Shown here in pieces: positions 15,938 to 24,794 of a stretch of DNA of 64,000 nucleotides. The notes under the pieces are model-generated. The model was given only the letters and a program-made list of their open reading frames with translations, had not been told where the DNA came from and did not search any database. The stretch lies in the NCBI RefSeq assembly GCF_029531655.1, contig NZ_JANRMI010000001.1, forward strand, positions 558,001-622,000. Direction: 5' to 3'. The stretch comes from Bdellovibrio svalbardensis (GTDB taxonomy: Bacteria; Bdellovibrionota; Bdellovibrionia; Bdellovibrionales; Bdellovibrionaceae). Made by a program: the position numbers and the translations under genes. How positions within the stretch are numbered: the first letter of the stretch is position 1; each line of letters opens with the position of its first letter.

Positions 15938-17944
15938 ATGACAGAACCTATTCAAATCAAAACAAAACTCGCGGGCAATCCTTCTCAAGAACCTCAATTT
16001 AAAAGCTTTGTAAAAAGCAAAGACGGACGTTCCATTCCAGTGGCAGATCCACGCTCAACACGTGCTCTGGTTTCTTTGATGGATATGAATGCTGTCTTGG
16101 GTGGCGCTGCTTCCCATTACGGTGGTCCTGCGGCCTTCGCGGAATTGATGTCCGCGTTGCACGGTTTTGTTTTCGATGTGGCAACACGCGAGAAGAAGCA
16201 ATGGTTCGACCTTTTCCATATCGTCAACGATGCCGGTCACTGCGAAAATGGTTTGTATGCTTTGAAAGCAAATTACAACATGGCAGGATTGACGATTGAT
16301 TCGTTGAAAAAATTCCGTTCGATCGAGAGTGGTTTGACTGGTCACGGTGAAGTTCACTGTTTCCCAGAAGGCGTTTTTGTCTCTAACGGTCCGTTGGGTT
16401 CTGCTTTTCCACAAACTCAAGGTTTGGCAATGGGAGAAGCGTTCTCTGGCAAAAACCGAGTGACGATCACAGCGATTTCTGACGGTGCCAGCATGGAAGG
16501 CGAAGCGAAGGAAGCCTACGCAGCTATTCCGGGTCTTGCTCAAGCCGGCAAACTGGCTCCTTACGTTTTGCTCATCAGCGATAACAATACAAAACTTTCT
16601 GGTCGTATTGATCAGGAATCATTCTCTATGAATCCAAGCTTCGAATCTTTGAAGGCGTTGGGTTGGAAGATCATCACCTTGGCGGATGGAAACAATTTGC
16701 AAAAATGTTTCGATGCGATTGCAGAGGCGGTTGAGTCTGCGAAAGCAAATCCTAAAGTTCCAGTGGCGATCTGGGCAAAAACAATTAAGGGAATTGGAAC
16801 CAAGAAAACGGCAGAGTCGGCTTCGGGTGGTCATGGTTTTCCTCTGAAATCTCCTTCTGAATTACCTGCTTTCTTGTCTGAAATTTACGGAGGCGAAGCT
16901 TTGCCGGCTGTTTACAACACTTGGATTGATGAACTCAACAAGTGGGAAGCGGACATTAAAGCCAAAGCTGTGAAAGATTCTGGCGAGAAAATTCAAACAG
17001 GTATTTCTTCTGCGATGGTTCGCGCGCGTAAAGCGGGCTTGCCAGTTTTGTCTGTGACTTCAGATCTTCCTGGCTCTACAGGGGTTGCTGGATTTAGAAA
17101 AGAATTCCCACAGGATTCATTCGATGTCGGTGTTGCGGAAAGCAACATGGTTTCAGCGGCGGCGGGTCTTTCAAAATTGGGCTATATCCCTGTTGTGGAT
17201 ACTTTTGCGCAATTTGGTGTGACTAAAGGCGCTTTGCCTTTGACGATGGGTGCTTTGTCGGAAGCTCCGATTGTTGCGGTTTTCTCTCATACTGGTTTCC
17301 AAGATGCTGCTGATGGTGCTTCTCACCAGGCTTTGAGCTATATGGCGATGGTTTCATCCATTCCGCATGTTGATGTTTACTCATTGTCTTGCAGCGAAGA
17401 AGCAGATGCTTTGATGTTTACGGTTCTTGAAAACTTTGCGAAAGATCGCAAAGCTGGAAAAGTTCCGAACAGCTCTATCTTTTTCTTGGGGCGTGAAAAC
17501 TTCCCTAAGACTTATGTTGCCGGTACCGCTTATGACTTGAAAAAAGCGCAGGTGCTTGCTGATACAACTGCGGGCAAAGCGAAGTCTGTGACGATTGCGA
17601 CGACGGGTTCGTTGGTGCCACAAGCATTGGAAGCCGCGAAGCAACTGGAAACTCAAGGTGTGGGTGCCGTTGTTGTGAACTGTGCAAACGTCAATCATGT
17701 CGACGTTGCCACTTTCAAAACCACTTTGGCAAAAACTCAAGGCCGTCTGGTGACTGTCGAAGATCACCAAGTAATTGGTGGCTTCGGCCAAATGCTGGCT
17801 CATGCGCTTTTGCAAGCTGGGGTTGAGATCAAATTGAAATCACTGGGCGTGCACGGGGAGTTTGGCCAAAGCTCTTACACAGCTCTTGAGCTTTATAAGA
17901 AACACAAAGTTGATGCCTCAGCGATCGTAACCGCCGCTCTTTAA
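15938..17944 (+). CDS. tkt: Transketolase, divergent type
   Basis: A full-length transketolase (668 residues) of the pentose-phosphate pathway; it also supplies erythrose-4-phosphate to the shikimate pathway. Visible blocks are GGPAAFAELMSAL, TGHGEVHCFPEG, VSNGPLGSAFPQTQGLAMG, the thiamine-diphosphate segment SDGASMEGEAKEAYA ending in SDNNTKLSG, and in the second domain DVGVAESNMVSAAAGLS and FSHTGFQDAADGASHQ. The thiamine-diphosphate motif normally begins GDG; here the first Gly is Ser. The C-terminal domain is normal in length. The stop abuts one arm of an inverted repeat that extends to the end of cheW. Confidence 0.87.
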   Translation: MTEPIQIKTKLAGNPSQEPQFKSFVKSKDGRSIPVADPRSTRALVSLMDMNAVLGGAASHYGGPAAFAELMSALHGFVFDVATREKKQWFDLFHIVNDAGHCENGLYALKANYNMAGLTIDSLKKFRSIESGLTGHGEVHCFPEGVFVSNGPLGSAFPQTQGLAMGEAFSGKNRVTITAISDGASMEGEAKEAYAAIPGLAQAGKLAPYVLLISDNNTKLSGRIDQESFSMNPSFESLKALGWKIITLADGNNLQKCFDAIAEAVESAKANPKVPVAIWAKTIKGIGTKKTAESASGGHGFPLKSPSELPAFLSEIYGGEALPAVYNTWIDELNKWEADIKAKAVKDSGEKIQTGISSAMVRARKAGLPVLSVTSDLPGSTGVAGFRKEFPQDSFDVGVAESNMVSAAAGLSKLGYIPVVDTFAQFGVTKGALPLTMGALSEAPIVAVFSHTGFQDAADGASHQALSYMAMVSSIPHVDVYSLSCSEEADALMFTVLENFAKDRKAGKVPNSSIFFLGRENFPKTYVAGTAYDLKKAQVLADTTAGKAKSVTIATTGSLVPQALEAAKQLETQGVGAVVVNCANVNHVDVATFKTTLAKTQGRLVTVEDHQVIGGFGQMLAHALLQAGVEIKLKSLGVHGEFGQSSYTALELYKKHKVDASAIVTAAL

Positions 17945-18121
17945 AAGGTACCTGCTTCCTTTTCGTTCAAAAAAGAACACAGGAAGTCGGGGAAGTCCTC
18001 AATTTGGCGTGATCCAATCGGCATATAAATTTGCTTAAGCTGAAAAATAAAAAAAGGCGTTGTTCTAAGAAGAACAGCGCCTTTTTTGTACTTTTTTAAA
18101 TCAAAAGGAAGCAGGTACCTT
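17945..18121. repeat. 177-bp inverted-repeat unit between tkt and cheW
   Basis: AAGGTACCTGCTTCCTTTT (17945-17963) is repeated exactly in reverse complement at 18103-18121. The left arm starts at the first base after the tkt stop; the right arm overlaps the cheW stop by two bases. Inside is a strong hairpin terminator. The arms share a GGTRCCTG core with the palindromes that bound the transposase at 49.7-50.5 kb, so it may be a small non-autonomous relative. That link is an inference from short similarity. Confidence 0.65.
18049..18088. terminator. Bidirectional terminator between tkt and cheW
   Basis: GGCGTTGTTCT pairs with AGAACAGCGCC (one G-U type mismatch) around AAGA, flanked by A-rich and T-rich runs, so it can stop both converging genes. 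Confidence 0.85.
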
Positions 18122-18617
18122 AAGCGGCTTTTGCTTCTTCATTGTGAGAGAAGTTGGCCATAACACCCATTTGATCTGCAGAGAATGCAGATACGATGTC
18201 CACCAAGATCACGACTTTGTTGTCGACTTTACCCATGCCGCGTACGAAAGACATAGCGTTTTCGTTGCCAAGCACTGGAGAAGGCTCGATTTGATTTTCT
18301 TGAAGATCTACGACCTCTTTAACAGAGTCTACGATCATACCCACTTGACCGATTTCAGTGTCGATCACAATGATGCATGTGTCGCGAGTCGTATCCTGAG
18401 AATCCATACCAAACTTGATACGAAGATTTACAACAGGAATGATTTTACCACGCAGATTCATAACACCCTTTACGTAGTCAGGTGTGCGCGGAACAGGTGT
18501 GATTTCACCAAACTGATTGATTTCGCGTACGGTTTCGATAGCGACACCGTATTGCTCAGACATCAATTGGAAGGTGAGGTATTGGCCCGGCTTAGCTTTC
18601 ATAGATAAATCGCTCAT
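18120..18617 (-). CDS. cheW: Chemotaxis coupling protein CheW
   Basis: CheW links chemoreceptors to the CheA kinase. The 165 residues form a single CheW domain: QYLTFQLMSEQYGVAIETVREI, ITPVPRTPDYVKGVMNLRGKIIPVVNLRIKFGM, CIIVIDTEIGQVGMIVDSVKEVVDL and a final GKVDNKVVILVDI. The receptor-facing NLRGKIIPV motif is intact. A GAAAGG ribosome site lies before the ATG. It is divergent from cheA across a ~300-base control region that includes an inverted repeat, so kinase and coupler may be co-regulated though transcribed separately. Confidence 0.95.
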   Translation of the reverse strand: MSDLSMKAKPGQYLTFQLMSEQYGVAIETVREINQFGEITPVPRTPDYVKGVMNLRGKIIPVVNLRIKFGMDSQDTTRDTCIIVIDTEIGQVGMIVDSVKEVVDLQENQIEPSPVLGNENAMSFVRGMGKVDNKVVILVDIVSAFSADQMGVMANFSHNEEAKAA

Positions 18618-18920
18618 ATGTTATTGCCTTTCACAGTGGAAAAAATGGAATACACATTCTTTTCGTGCGAAAATCAGGGGGACTTAAGAGATATTTGCGA
18701 AGTTGTTAATTTTTAGTTAAGTCCCCCATGTCCGACTCAGAATGAAACACGGCTCGACGAACCGATTGCTTTTTATAATTCCTTTGCAAGGAAGGGTACC
18801 AAAGGACTAGTTCACCATTAAATGGCGCTTCTCTAGACTAAGGAAGGAAATAGGTCTGACGTCTAAAGGCCGATACTTTTAATGATTAAAAGCACTTAAA
18901 AGCATTCACGGAGCATAGTA
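18618..18920. promoter_or_regulatory. Divergent cheW/cheA control region with an 11-bp inverted repeat
   Basis: A 303-base gap between divergent genes. GGGGGACTTAA (18677-18687) and TTAAGTCCCCC (18717-18727) are exact inverted repeats 29 bases apart, 60 bases upstream of the cheW ATG. This could be a paired operator or a hairpin in the cheW leader. A GCCGATA at 18869-18875 resembles a flagellar sigma -10 element, but no -35 stands at the right distance. No RNA gene or small ORF is evident. Confidence 0.5.
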
Positions 18921-20975
18921 ATGAGCGGTGACAATTCCTTTTTCGAAGAACTGCAGTCAGATTTCCTCAACGAATCAGCCTTCATGTTGGAACAATATGA
19001 AGAGTCGATGATCAAATTGGAAACCAGTCAAGAACCTGCAAAAGACTTAACAGATATCTTCCGTGTGGCCCATTCCGTAAAGGGTGGTGCAGCAGCTGTG
19101 GGTTTGATGGATCTCGCAAAGTTTGCCCACGTGATGGAGGATCTTTTGGATCTTCTTCGTTCGCGGCCCGAGTTGGTGAATCCAAATGCCATTTCACTCT
19201 TGCTTGTGTCGGGCGATGAATTGAAAAATCGCATCGCGGCTTTGCAACAAGGACAGGGTGGCCCATGGGACACTTCCGCTTTGAAAGCTCAATTGATTGA
19301 AATTACAGAATCACTTTCTGGTAAAAAGAAAAAACATCACGAGCCGGAAGAAGTGACTCCGGTCAGTGAAGAAGTCAAAGAGCAAGCGCCCGATGATTTC
19401 TTTGCCGTGACTCCGGCAGCAGAAGCAGTTTCCGCTTCCGCTCCGCCAGAGGAAGACTTCACAAACCATGAACTGCTTGCAGAGTTGCTTGCGGGATTAT
19501 CTCCTGAAGATCAGGCAGAGTTCCGAGCTCAAGAAGCGGCTGCGGCTGCTCCTGCTCCGGCTTTGCATGTGGCACCGGCTCCAGAGCCTGTTGTTGAAAT
19601 GGAAGAAAAAGCTGCGCCAGTTGTGGCGGCACCCGTTGCCCCTGTCGCATTGAAAGTTGTTCCGAAGGCTGCAGCGCCGACTCCTCCCAAAGCGGCGGGC
19701 GATGGCGGTGGACCGAAGGGCCCAAGCAAACCAGCAGCCAGCGCTATCAAAGTTGATACAGGTCGCGTTGACTCAGTTCTTGATGCCGTCGGTGAGTTGG
19801 TTGTCTTGAAAAATCAGCTGGTGCACGATGAAACGGTTCGCAGCGGAGTCAATCTTCGTCTTGAAGCTATCGTGGACCAACTCGATAAGGCTGTGCGTGA
19901 ATTGTACGAAAAAACTTTGAGCATTCGTATGACCCCGCTTAAATCTATGTTCATTAAAATTCAACGTATCGTGCGCGACGTTTCTTTGACTTTGGATAAG
20001 CCTGTCGATTTGCAATTGGTGGGTGAAGAGACAGAGGTTGAAAGAACAGTCTTTGAACTTCTTGGCGATCCTCTCGTTCACTTGGTTCGTAACTCTATGG
20101 ATCACGGGATTGAGAAAAGAGAGACCCGTCAACAACGCGGCAAACCTGCGACGGCGAAAGTCACAGTGTCGGCGAAGCAAAATGGCGGTAACGTTGTCAT
20201 CGAAATTATCGATGACGGTGGTGGTATTAACCGTGAAAAAGTATTGGGCAAAGCGATTGAAAGAGGATTGGTGCCTCAGGGGGTAGACCCAGCGACAATT
20301 CCAGACGAAACTGTCTTCCAATATATTTTCCAACCGGGATTCTCGACTGCAGATAAGATTTCTGATCTTTCCGGCCGTGGCGTTGGTTTGGATGTCGTGA
20401 AATCAAACTTGGATAAGATCAATGGTAAAATCAATATCATGTCTAAATCTGGAGTGGGAACGACTTTCCGTCTGACGATTCCTCTCAGCACGGCAATTAC
20501 CGATGGTATCATCGTGGCTTTGGATGGCGCCCGCTATATTCTGCCAATCCATTCAATCCGTGAAATCGTTAGAGTACAACCTAAGGACTACACGAATGTT
20601 TCTAATGCCGGAAAAGTGGCAAGCATCCGTGGACTCTTGTTGCCAGTGATTGATGTGTCGAAAACTTTGGGCTCTATCAACTGGAAACTCAATAAAAAAG
20701 ACGACATGTTAGTAAAGCGCAGCGAAACCTCATTGAGTGCTCGCCGTGAAGAGACCATGCTTGTTGTTATTGAGTCTATGACCGGTCAGATGGCTTTCCC
20801 TGTAGATGATGTTTTAGGACAAGCACAGGTGGTCGTAAAACCAATTACGACAGGAGTGCAAATCCCTGAGGTGGCAGGAGCAGCAATCCTCGGTGATGGT
20901 CGTACAGTTCTTATTCTTGATCCAAGTGCGTTGGTTAATAATATTGCTAGAAATAGAGATGTGGCGGCTGCATGA
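18921..20975 (+). CDS. cheA: Chemotaxis histidine kinase CheA
   Basis: A class II histidine kinase of 684 residues. P1 carries the phosphorylated His51 in RVAHSVKGGA. A long Ala/Pro-rich linker (about 140-270) replaces a clear CheY-binding P2. The dimerisation helix pair follows (VDSVLDAVGELVVLKNQL). The ATPase domain has LVHLVRNSMDHGIE (N box), IIDDGGGI (G1) and GRGVGLDVV (G2). The last ~140 residues are a CheW-like domain (DGIIVALDGARYILPIHSIREIVRV). It is first in cheA-cheR-cheB, with an ATGA overlap to cheR. No cheY is adjacent. Confidence 0.96.
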   Translation: MSGDNSFFEELQSDFLNESAFMLEQYEESMIKLETSQEPAKDLTDIFRVAHSVKGGAAAVGLMDLAKFAHVMEDLLDLLRSRPELVNPNAISLLLVSGDELKNRIAALQQGQGGPWDTSALKAQLIEITESLSGKKKKHHEPEEVTPVSEEVKEQAPDDFFAVTPAAEAVSASAPPEEDFTNHELLAELLAGLSPEDQAEFRAQEAAAAAPAPALHVAPAPEPVVEMEEKAAPVVAAPVAPVALKVVPKAAAPTPPKAAGDGGGPKGPSKPAASAIKVDTGRVDSVLDAVGELVVLKNQLVHDETVRSGVNLRLEAIVDQLDKAVRELYEKTLSIRMTPLKSMFIKIQRIVRDVSLTLDKPVDLQLVGEETEVERTVFELLGDPLVHLVRNSMDHGIEKRETRQQRGKPATAKVTVSAKQNGGNVVIEIIDDGGGINREKVLGKAIERGLVPQGVDPATIPDETVFQYIFQPGFSTADKISDLSGRGVGLDVVKSNLDKINGKINIMSKSGVGTTFRLTIPLSTAITDGIIVALDGARYILPIHSIREIVRVQPKDYTNVSNAGKVASIRGLLLPVIDVSKTLGSINWKLNKKDDMLVKRSETSLSARREETMLVVIESMTGQMAFPVDDVLGQAQVVVKPITTGVQIPEVAGAAILGDGRTVLILDPSALVNNIARNRDVAAA

Positions 20976-21847
20976 GTGCTGTAAAAAAAGTGAATACCGA
21001 AGCAACGTCAGCGTTGTATGACTTTGAAGAGATCAAGCTCTCTGACAAGCTGTACACCAAGTTTGCGACGAAGATGTATGAATTGGCGGGTGTGGATCTT
21101 CCGTTCACTCCAAAAAATCACGCTCTGATTCGCAATCGCATTGTGAAGCTGTTGCGCAGGCACTCTTTGAAGTCGTACGAAGAGTATTGGGGATTGCTTG
21201 AAAGAGGTAATAATGACCTAATTCAGGAATTCATCTCGGCTTTGACCACAAATATGACCTCTTTCTATCGTGAGTCGAATCATTTTGATTTCCTTCAGAA
21301 AGCGCTGCCAGAGTTGGCTAAGAAATGTGGAAACGATCTTCGTATGTGGTGTGCTGCTGCGAGTACAGGCCAAGAGCCTTACACCATCGCGATCACAGCT
21401 TGTGAGGCGCAGGCAGAGATGCCAAGTGCAAAAGTTCGTCTTTTGGCGACGGATATTGACTTGCAGGTTTTGAAAAAAGCCTCTGTGGGCACTTATGAAG
21501 AGCGTGAGATGCAGGGGCTTCCGCCTGTACAACGAAGCAAATATTTTGAAAAAGTAAAATCCAACGGGGATGAGTTTTTCAGAGCAAAAGATCAAATTCA
21601 TAACATGATCCGCTTTGCCCAATTCAACCTGATGAATCCAAAGTACGAGTTTCAGCATAAGTTCCATGTGATCTTCTGCAGAAACGTTTTGATTTACTTT
21701 GATGAAGCAACAACAAAAAGGGTCATCGATAATTTGACCTCTTGTTTGGCGCCTGGTGGCTATTTGATTTTAGGACATTCTGAGTCAGGCAACGTAAAAC
21801 ATTCAAACCTCAAGCCGCTGTCACGTGCGGTTTATCAGAAGATTTAA
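20972..21847 (+). CDS. cheR: Chemoreceptor methyltransferase CheR
   Basis: CheR methylates glutamates on chemoreceptors using SAM. The 291 residues have the small N-terminal helical domain (LVKLLRRHSLKSYEEYW type, with LIQEFISALTTNMTSFYRE) and a Rossmann domain with MWCAAASTGQEPYTIAI, LLATDIDLQVLKKA, FHVIFCRNVLIYFDEATTKR and GGYLILGHSES. The start overlaps cheA (ATGA), and cheB follows 11 bases after the stop. It has no TPR tail. Confidence 0.96.
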   Translation: MSAVKKVNTEATSALYDFEEIKLSDKLYTKFATKMYELAGVDLPFTPKNHALIRNRIVKLLRRHSLKSYEEYWGLLERGNNDLIQEFISALTTNMTSFYRESNHFDFLQKALPELAKKCGNDLRMWCAAASTGQEPYTIAITACEAQAEMPSAKVRLLATDIDLQVLKKASVGTYEEREMQGLPPVQRSKYFEKVKSNGDEFFRAKDQIHNMIRFAQFNLMNPKYEFQHKFHVIFCRNVLIYFDEATTKRVIDNLTSCLAPGGYLILGHSESGNVKHSNLKPLSRAVYQKI

Positions 21848-21858
21848 GGGGAAGCCGT

Positions 21859-22917
21859 ATGGCTAAAATTCGTGTTCTAATTGTTGATGACTCCGCAGTG
21901 ATTCGTAAACTTTTAGAAAAAATATTTTCTTCCAGCCCTGATATTGAAGTGGTGGGAACGGCGTCAGATCCCTATATTGCACGCGATAAACTTGTGCAAC
22001 TGAAGCCTGACGTGATGACTTTGGATGTGGAGATGCCACGTATGGATGGCATCAGCTTCCTGGAAAAAGTTATGCAGCATTTTCCCACTCGCACAATCAT
22101 CTTTTCTAGCTTGGCGAAAACCGGATCCGAAACTTACTTCCGTGCTTTAGAAGCGGGTGCGATTGAGATCATGGAAAAGCCGTCGATTGACGTCAGTCAG
22201 TCATTGGAAACTTTGTCTAAAGATATCATTGAGAAAGTGCGTGTGGTCGCCAAAGCCCGCGTGAATGCGATCGCGAAAGTTGCAGCACCCTCGGGGCCTG
22301 TGGCGAAAGTGGCGCGTACTTCATTGGCCAGAACAACCCATCAAATGATTGCCGTGGCATCTTCGACAGGTGGAACTGAGGCTTTGAAAGTCTTCTTGTC
22401 AGGCATGCCGGCGGATATTCCTGGAACTGTGGTGGTGCAACACATGCCACCGGGTTTTACCAAGTCATTTGCTGACAATCTCAATAAGATGTTTCCCTTC
22501 GAAGTGAAGGAAGCCGAAGAAGGTGATCAGGTCGTTCCAGGTCGTGTGTTGATCGCGCCGGGCAACTACCACATGGAGATCACGCGCAGTGGTGCTTATT
22601 ACTACGTGAAGCTTCATCAGGGGCCAGCCTTGCACAGTGTGCGTCCCGCTGCAGATTATCTCATGAAATCAGTCGCAAAGTTTGCGGGTAAGAATGCCTT
22701 GGGTGTTGTTTTGACCGGTATGGGTAAGGACGGCGCAGAGGGTTTGCTTGAGATGAAAAATGCAGGTGCCTATACGGTCGCGCAAAATGAAGAAACATGC
22801 GTGGTGTATGGAATGCCTGCGGCCGCGGTGGCCTTGGGTGCTGCAGATAAGGTTCTGGCTCTTGATAAAATTGCCGGAGATCTTTTGAAACAGCTTTCAG
22901 CTCGAAATGCTGCTTAA
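21859..22917 (+). CDS. cheB: Protein-glutamate methylesterase CheB
   Basis: CheB removes receptor methyl groups when phosphorylated. The 352 residues comprise a receiver domain (VLIVDDSAVIRKLLEKIF; phosphate-accepting Asp in MTLDVEMPRMDGI) and a methylesterase domain with the catalytic Ser in AVASSTGGTEAL, His in VVQHMPPGFT and Asp in LTGMGKDGAEG. It closes the cheA-cheR-cheB operon and pairs with CheR for adaptation. A likely target is the chemoreceptor at 30.8 kb, though that protein lacks an evident C-terminal tether peptide. Confidence 0.96.
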   Translation: MAKIRVLIVDDSAVIRKLLEKIFSSSPDIEVVGTASDPYIARDKLVQLKPDVMTLDVEMPRMDGISFLEKVMQHFPTRTIIFSSLAKTGSETYFRALEAGAIEIMEKPSIDVSQSLETLSKDIIEKVRVVAKARVNAIAKVAAPSGPVAKVARTSLARTTHQMIAVASSTGGTEALKVFLSGMPADIPGTVVVQHMPPGFTKSFADNLNKMFPFEVKEAEEGDQVVPGRVLIAPGNYHMEITRSGAYYYVKLHQGPALHSVRPAADYLMKSVAKFAGKNALGVVLTGMGKDGAEGLLEMKNAGAYTVAQNEETCVVYGMPAAAVALGAADKVLALDKIAGDLLKQLSARNAA

Positions 22918-22936
22918 GACTCTTTTTAGTTCAAAG

Positions 22937-22959
22937 GCCCCACTTTTATTAAGTGGGGC
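22937..22959. terminator. Hairpin between cheB and the next convergent gene
   Basis: GCCCCACTT and AAGTGGGGC form perfect 9-bp arms around a 5-base loop. The T tract is poor on both sides, so termination is likely but not certain. Confidence 0.6.
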
Positions 22960-22978
22960 TGCGAAACCTTCTGAATAA

Positions 22979-23479
22979 TTATTTCGCTTCCTTTGCCAGC
23001 TCGTTCAGAGCTTGCGTAAAGAATCTCAATCCCAAAGTCAGTTGGGTATTTTCAACGTCAGTCAAAGTGCTATCCTCAGGCGCATCCTGGAACAACTCAG
23101 CAATGATGTACTTGAAAACTTCCGGTTGGCAGAACTCTTCGGCGTTCTTAATGAGCGAAACAAACCACTCTTCCGTGATATTTTCGTCGTCAGGCATGGC
23201 CGCTTCAAAAGCTTCGTAAAGGCTGATGACTTCCTCTTCTGGCATTGCGCGAAGAGTGCCATAGGTCGCCACGACAGATCTCCAGATAATCAAACCCATG
23301 ATTACGATCAGATCCTGAGCCTCTTCATTGAGGTCTTCCGCGAAGTCCACCAGGAATTGAGCAAGATCCGGTTGGCCTTCAAAAAGTCCATCCGTCAGTT
23401 TGATCATGTCTTCATCGCTATCAATTGTCGAAACAAGCTCAATAGCAGCATCTAGGGTCTTAAAAGAAACTAATTTCAA
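22979..23479 (-). CDS. Acidic soluble protein, function unknown
   Basis: A 166-residue, strongly acidic, mainly helical protein with no signal peptide. It begins MKLVSFKTLDAAIELVSTID and contains DLIVIMGLIIWRSVVATYG in the middle, a hydrophobic helix inside an otherwise acidic chain. I recognise no family. It lies 50 bases downstream of the poly(A) polymerase gene on the same strand and could be co-transcribed with it. A role as a small adaptor or inhibitor cannot be excluded. Confidence 0.7.
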   Translation of the reverse strand: MKLVSFKTLDAAIELVSTIDSDEDMIKLTDGLFEGQPDLAQFLVDFAEDLNEEAQDLIVIMGLIIWRSVVATYGTLRAMPEEEVISLYEAFEAAMPDDENITEEWFVSLIKNAEEFCQPEVFKYIIAELFQDAPEDSTLTDVENTQLTLGLRFFTQALNELAKEAK

Positions 23480-23529
23480 GGGGCACTCCTAAAGAATCCC
23501 ACCCAAGGGGCGGGAGTGTGGGCAGAAAA

Positions 23530-24717
23530 TCAGTGAACAGGAGCGGATTTGCCGCCACTGAATTTTTCGATCTGTTGTAGCCAGTAATGAATTTCATTTG
23601 CCGAAAGAGAGTAATCCATCATCGACAATTTGAGAGCGAGACCGAAGCAATCGTTGGAAACGAAGGCCATCTGACGGCGCTCTCCTTTGCGGGAGTAAAC
23701 GTCGATTTTGCGAAGACCTGACATCAAATGCATCGCCTTCATCAAAACCAGAGCTTCTTGTTTAAAGATGCCCAGTTCTTCACGCATAAAATAAGCAAGT
23801 TTTGGATCATCGAACACTTCAGCATTGGTCCAAGACTCTTCACCGTATTGAGCTTTCATGAAAGCAAACATGAAGGCTGCGAAAAGTTCTGTGGGATCTT
23901 GCTTGTCGATGCCCGCTTGGTTGATGCGCGCCAAATGGATCTCAAAGATTTCCATTTTTGCGGGATCCACAAAGACAGAGTGCAGGCCTGGAAGGATTTG
24001 CTCAAGGATGTGCAAATCAAAAAGCTCCATGAAGGCCAAATGAGGCTCTTTCAGGCGCAAGAACTTCAACCATTCTTCACGACGACGTGGCAGGGCTGAC
24101 TTTTTAAGCTCGCCACTGCATTCTGCAATTGCAGAACGCATCGAGGACTCAATCGAAAAGTGCAATTTGTGCGATAAACGAATCGCACGCAGGATGCGAA
24201 TAGGATCTTCGATCAGACGCTCTTTAGGATCGCCGATCATGCGAAGCACGCGGTCTTCGATATCTTTGATGCCGCCCGTGTAGTCGATCAACTTGCGTTG
24301 AACAGGGTCGTAGAAAATGGAATTCACGGTGAAGTCGCGGCGTTGGGCATCCTCTTCAACCGTACCGAAGTAATTATCACCTTCAACAGCATCTTCTTCT
24401 GTTTGCGCCGCCAGTTCTTCAGAGCTGACATTGCGACGGAAAGTAGCGACTTCGAATTGCTGATCGCCGCGTTTGACCAAAACAAGTTTGAAACGACGGC
24501 CAATGATGTAGGCATTAGAAACTTTTTTACGGACCTGGTTCGGTAGAGCACTGGTCGCGATATCGAAGTCCTTGGGATGAATTCCAACCAGAAGGTCGCG
24601 CACGCAGCCGCCCACTAAGTAGGTTTCGAAACCAGACTCTTGGAGGTTTTTAACAATTCGAAGAGCAAAGGAATCAATCCAGTCTTCATGAAGCTGAGGC
24701 TTTTGTTGAGAATTCAT
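23530..24717 (-). CDS. pcnB: Poly(A) polymerase / tRNA nucleotidyltransferase family
   Basis: A class II nucleotidyltransferase of 395 residues. GGCVRDLLVGIHPKDFDIAT carries the catalytic GG...DxD motif. RRFKLVLVKRGDQQFEVATF and the RNA-binding RLIEDPIRILRAIRLSHKLHF follow. The RRFKLV segment favours poly(A) polymerase, which adds A tails that promote RNA decay, over CCA-adding enzymes, but the two are hard to tell apart by eye. Length fits PcnB without its long basic tail. It is divergent from the hydrolase gene across 77 bases. Confidence 0.85.
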   Translation of the reverse strand: MNSQQKPQLHEDWIDSFALRIVKNLQESGFETYLVGGCVRDLLVGIHPKDFDIATSALPNQVRKKVSNAYIIGRRFKLVLVKRGDQQFEVATFRRNVSSEELAAQTEEDAVEGDNYFGTVEEDAQRRDFTVNSIFYDPVQRKLIDYTGGIKDIEDRVLRMIGDPKERLIEDPIRILRAIRLSHKLHFSIESSMRSAIAECSGELKKSALPRRREEWLKFLRLKEPHLAFMELFDLHILEQILPGLHSVFVDPAKMEIFEIHLARINQAGIDKQDPTELFAAFMFAFMKAQYGEESWTNAEVFDDPKLAYFMREELGIFKQEALVLMKAMHLMSGLRKIDVYSRKGERRQMAFVSNDCFGLALKLSMMDYSLSANEIHYWLQQIEKFSGGKSAPVH

Positions 24718-24794
24718 CGAGGCTGAATCTAAACGCTTTCCCCTTAAAATTCAAACTTGAAATACCCGAAAGGCGGGCGCAGGATGGGAAAATC

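Noticed and set aside
18869-18876. GCCGATAC as a flagellar sigma-28 promoter for cheA
   Set aside because: No TAAA-type -35 element stands 15-16 bases upstream; the only TAAA touches the -10 directly.
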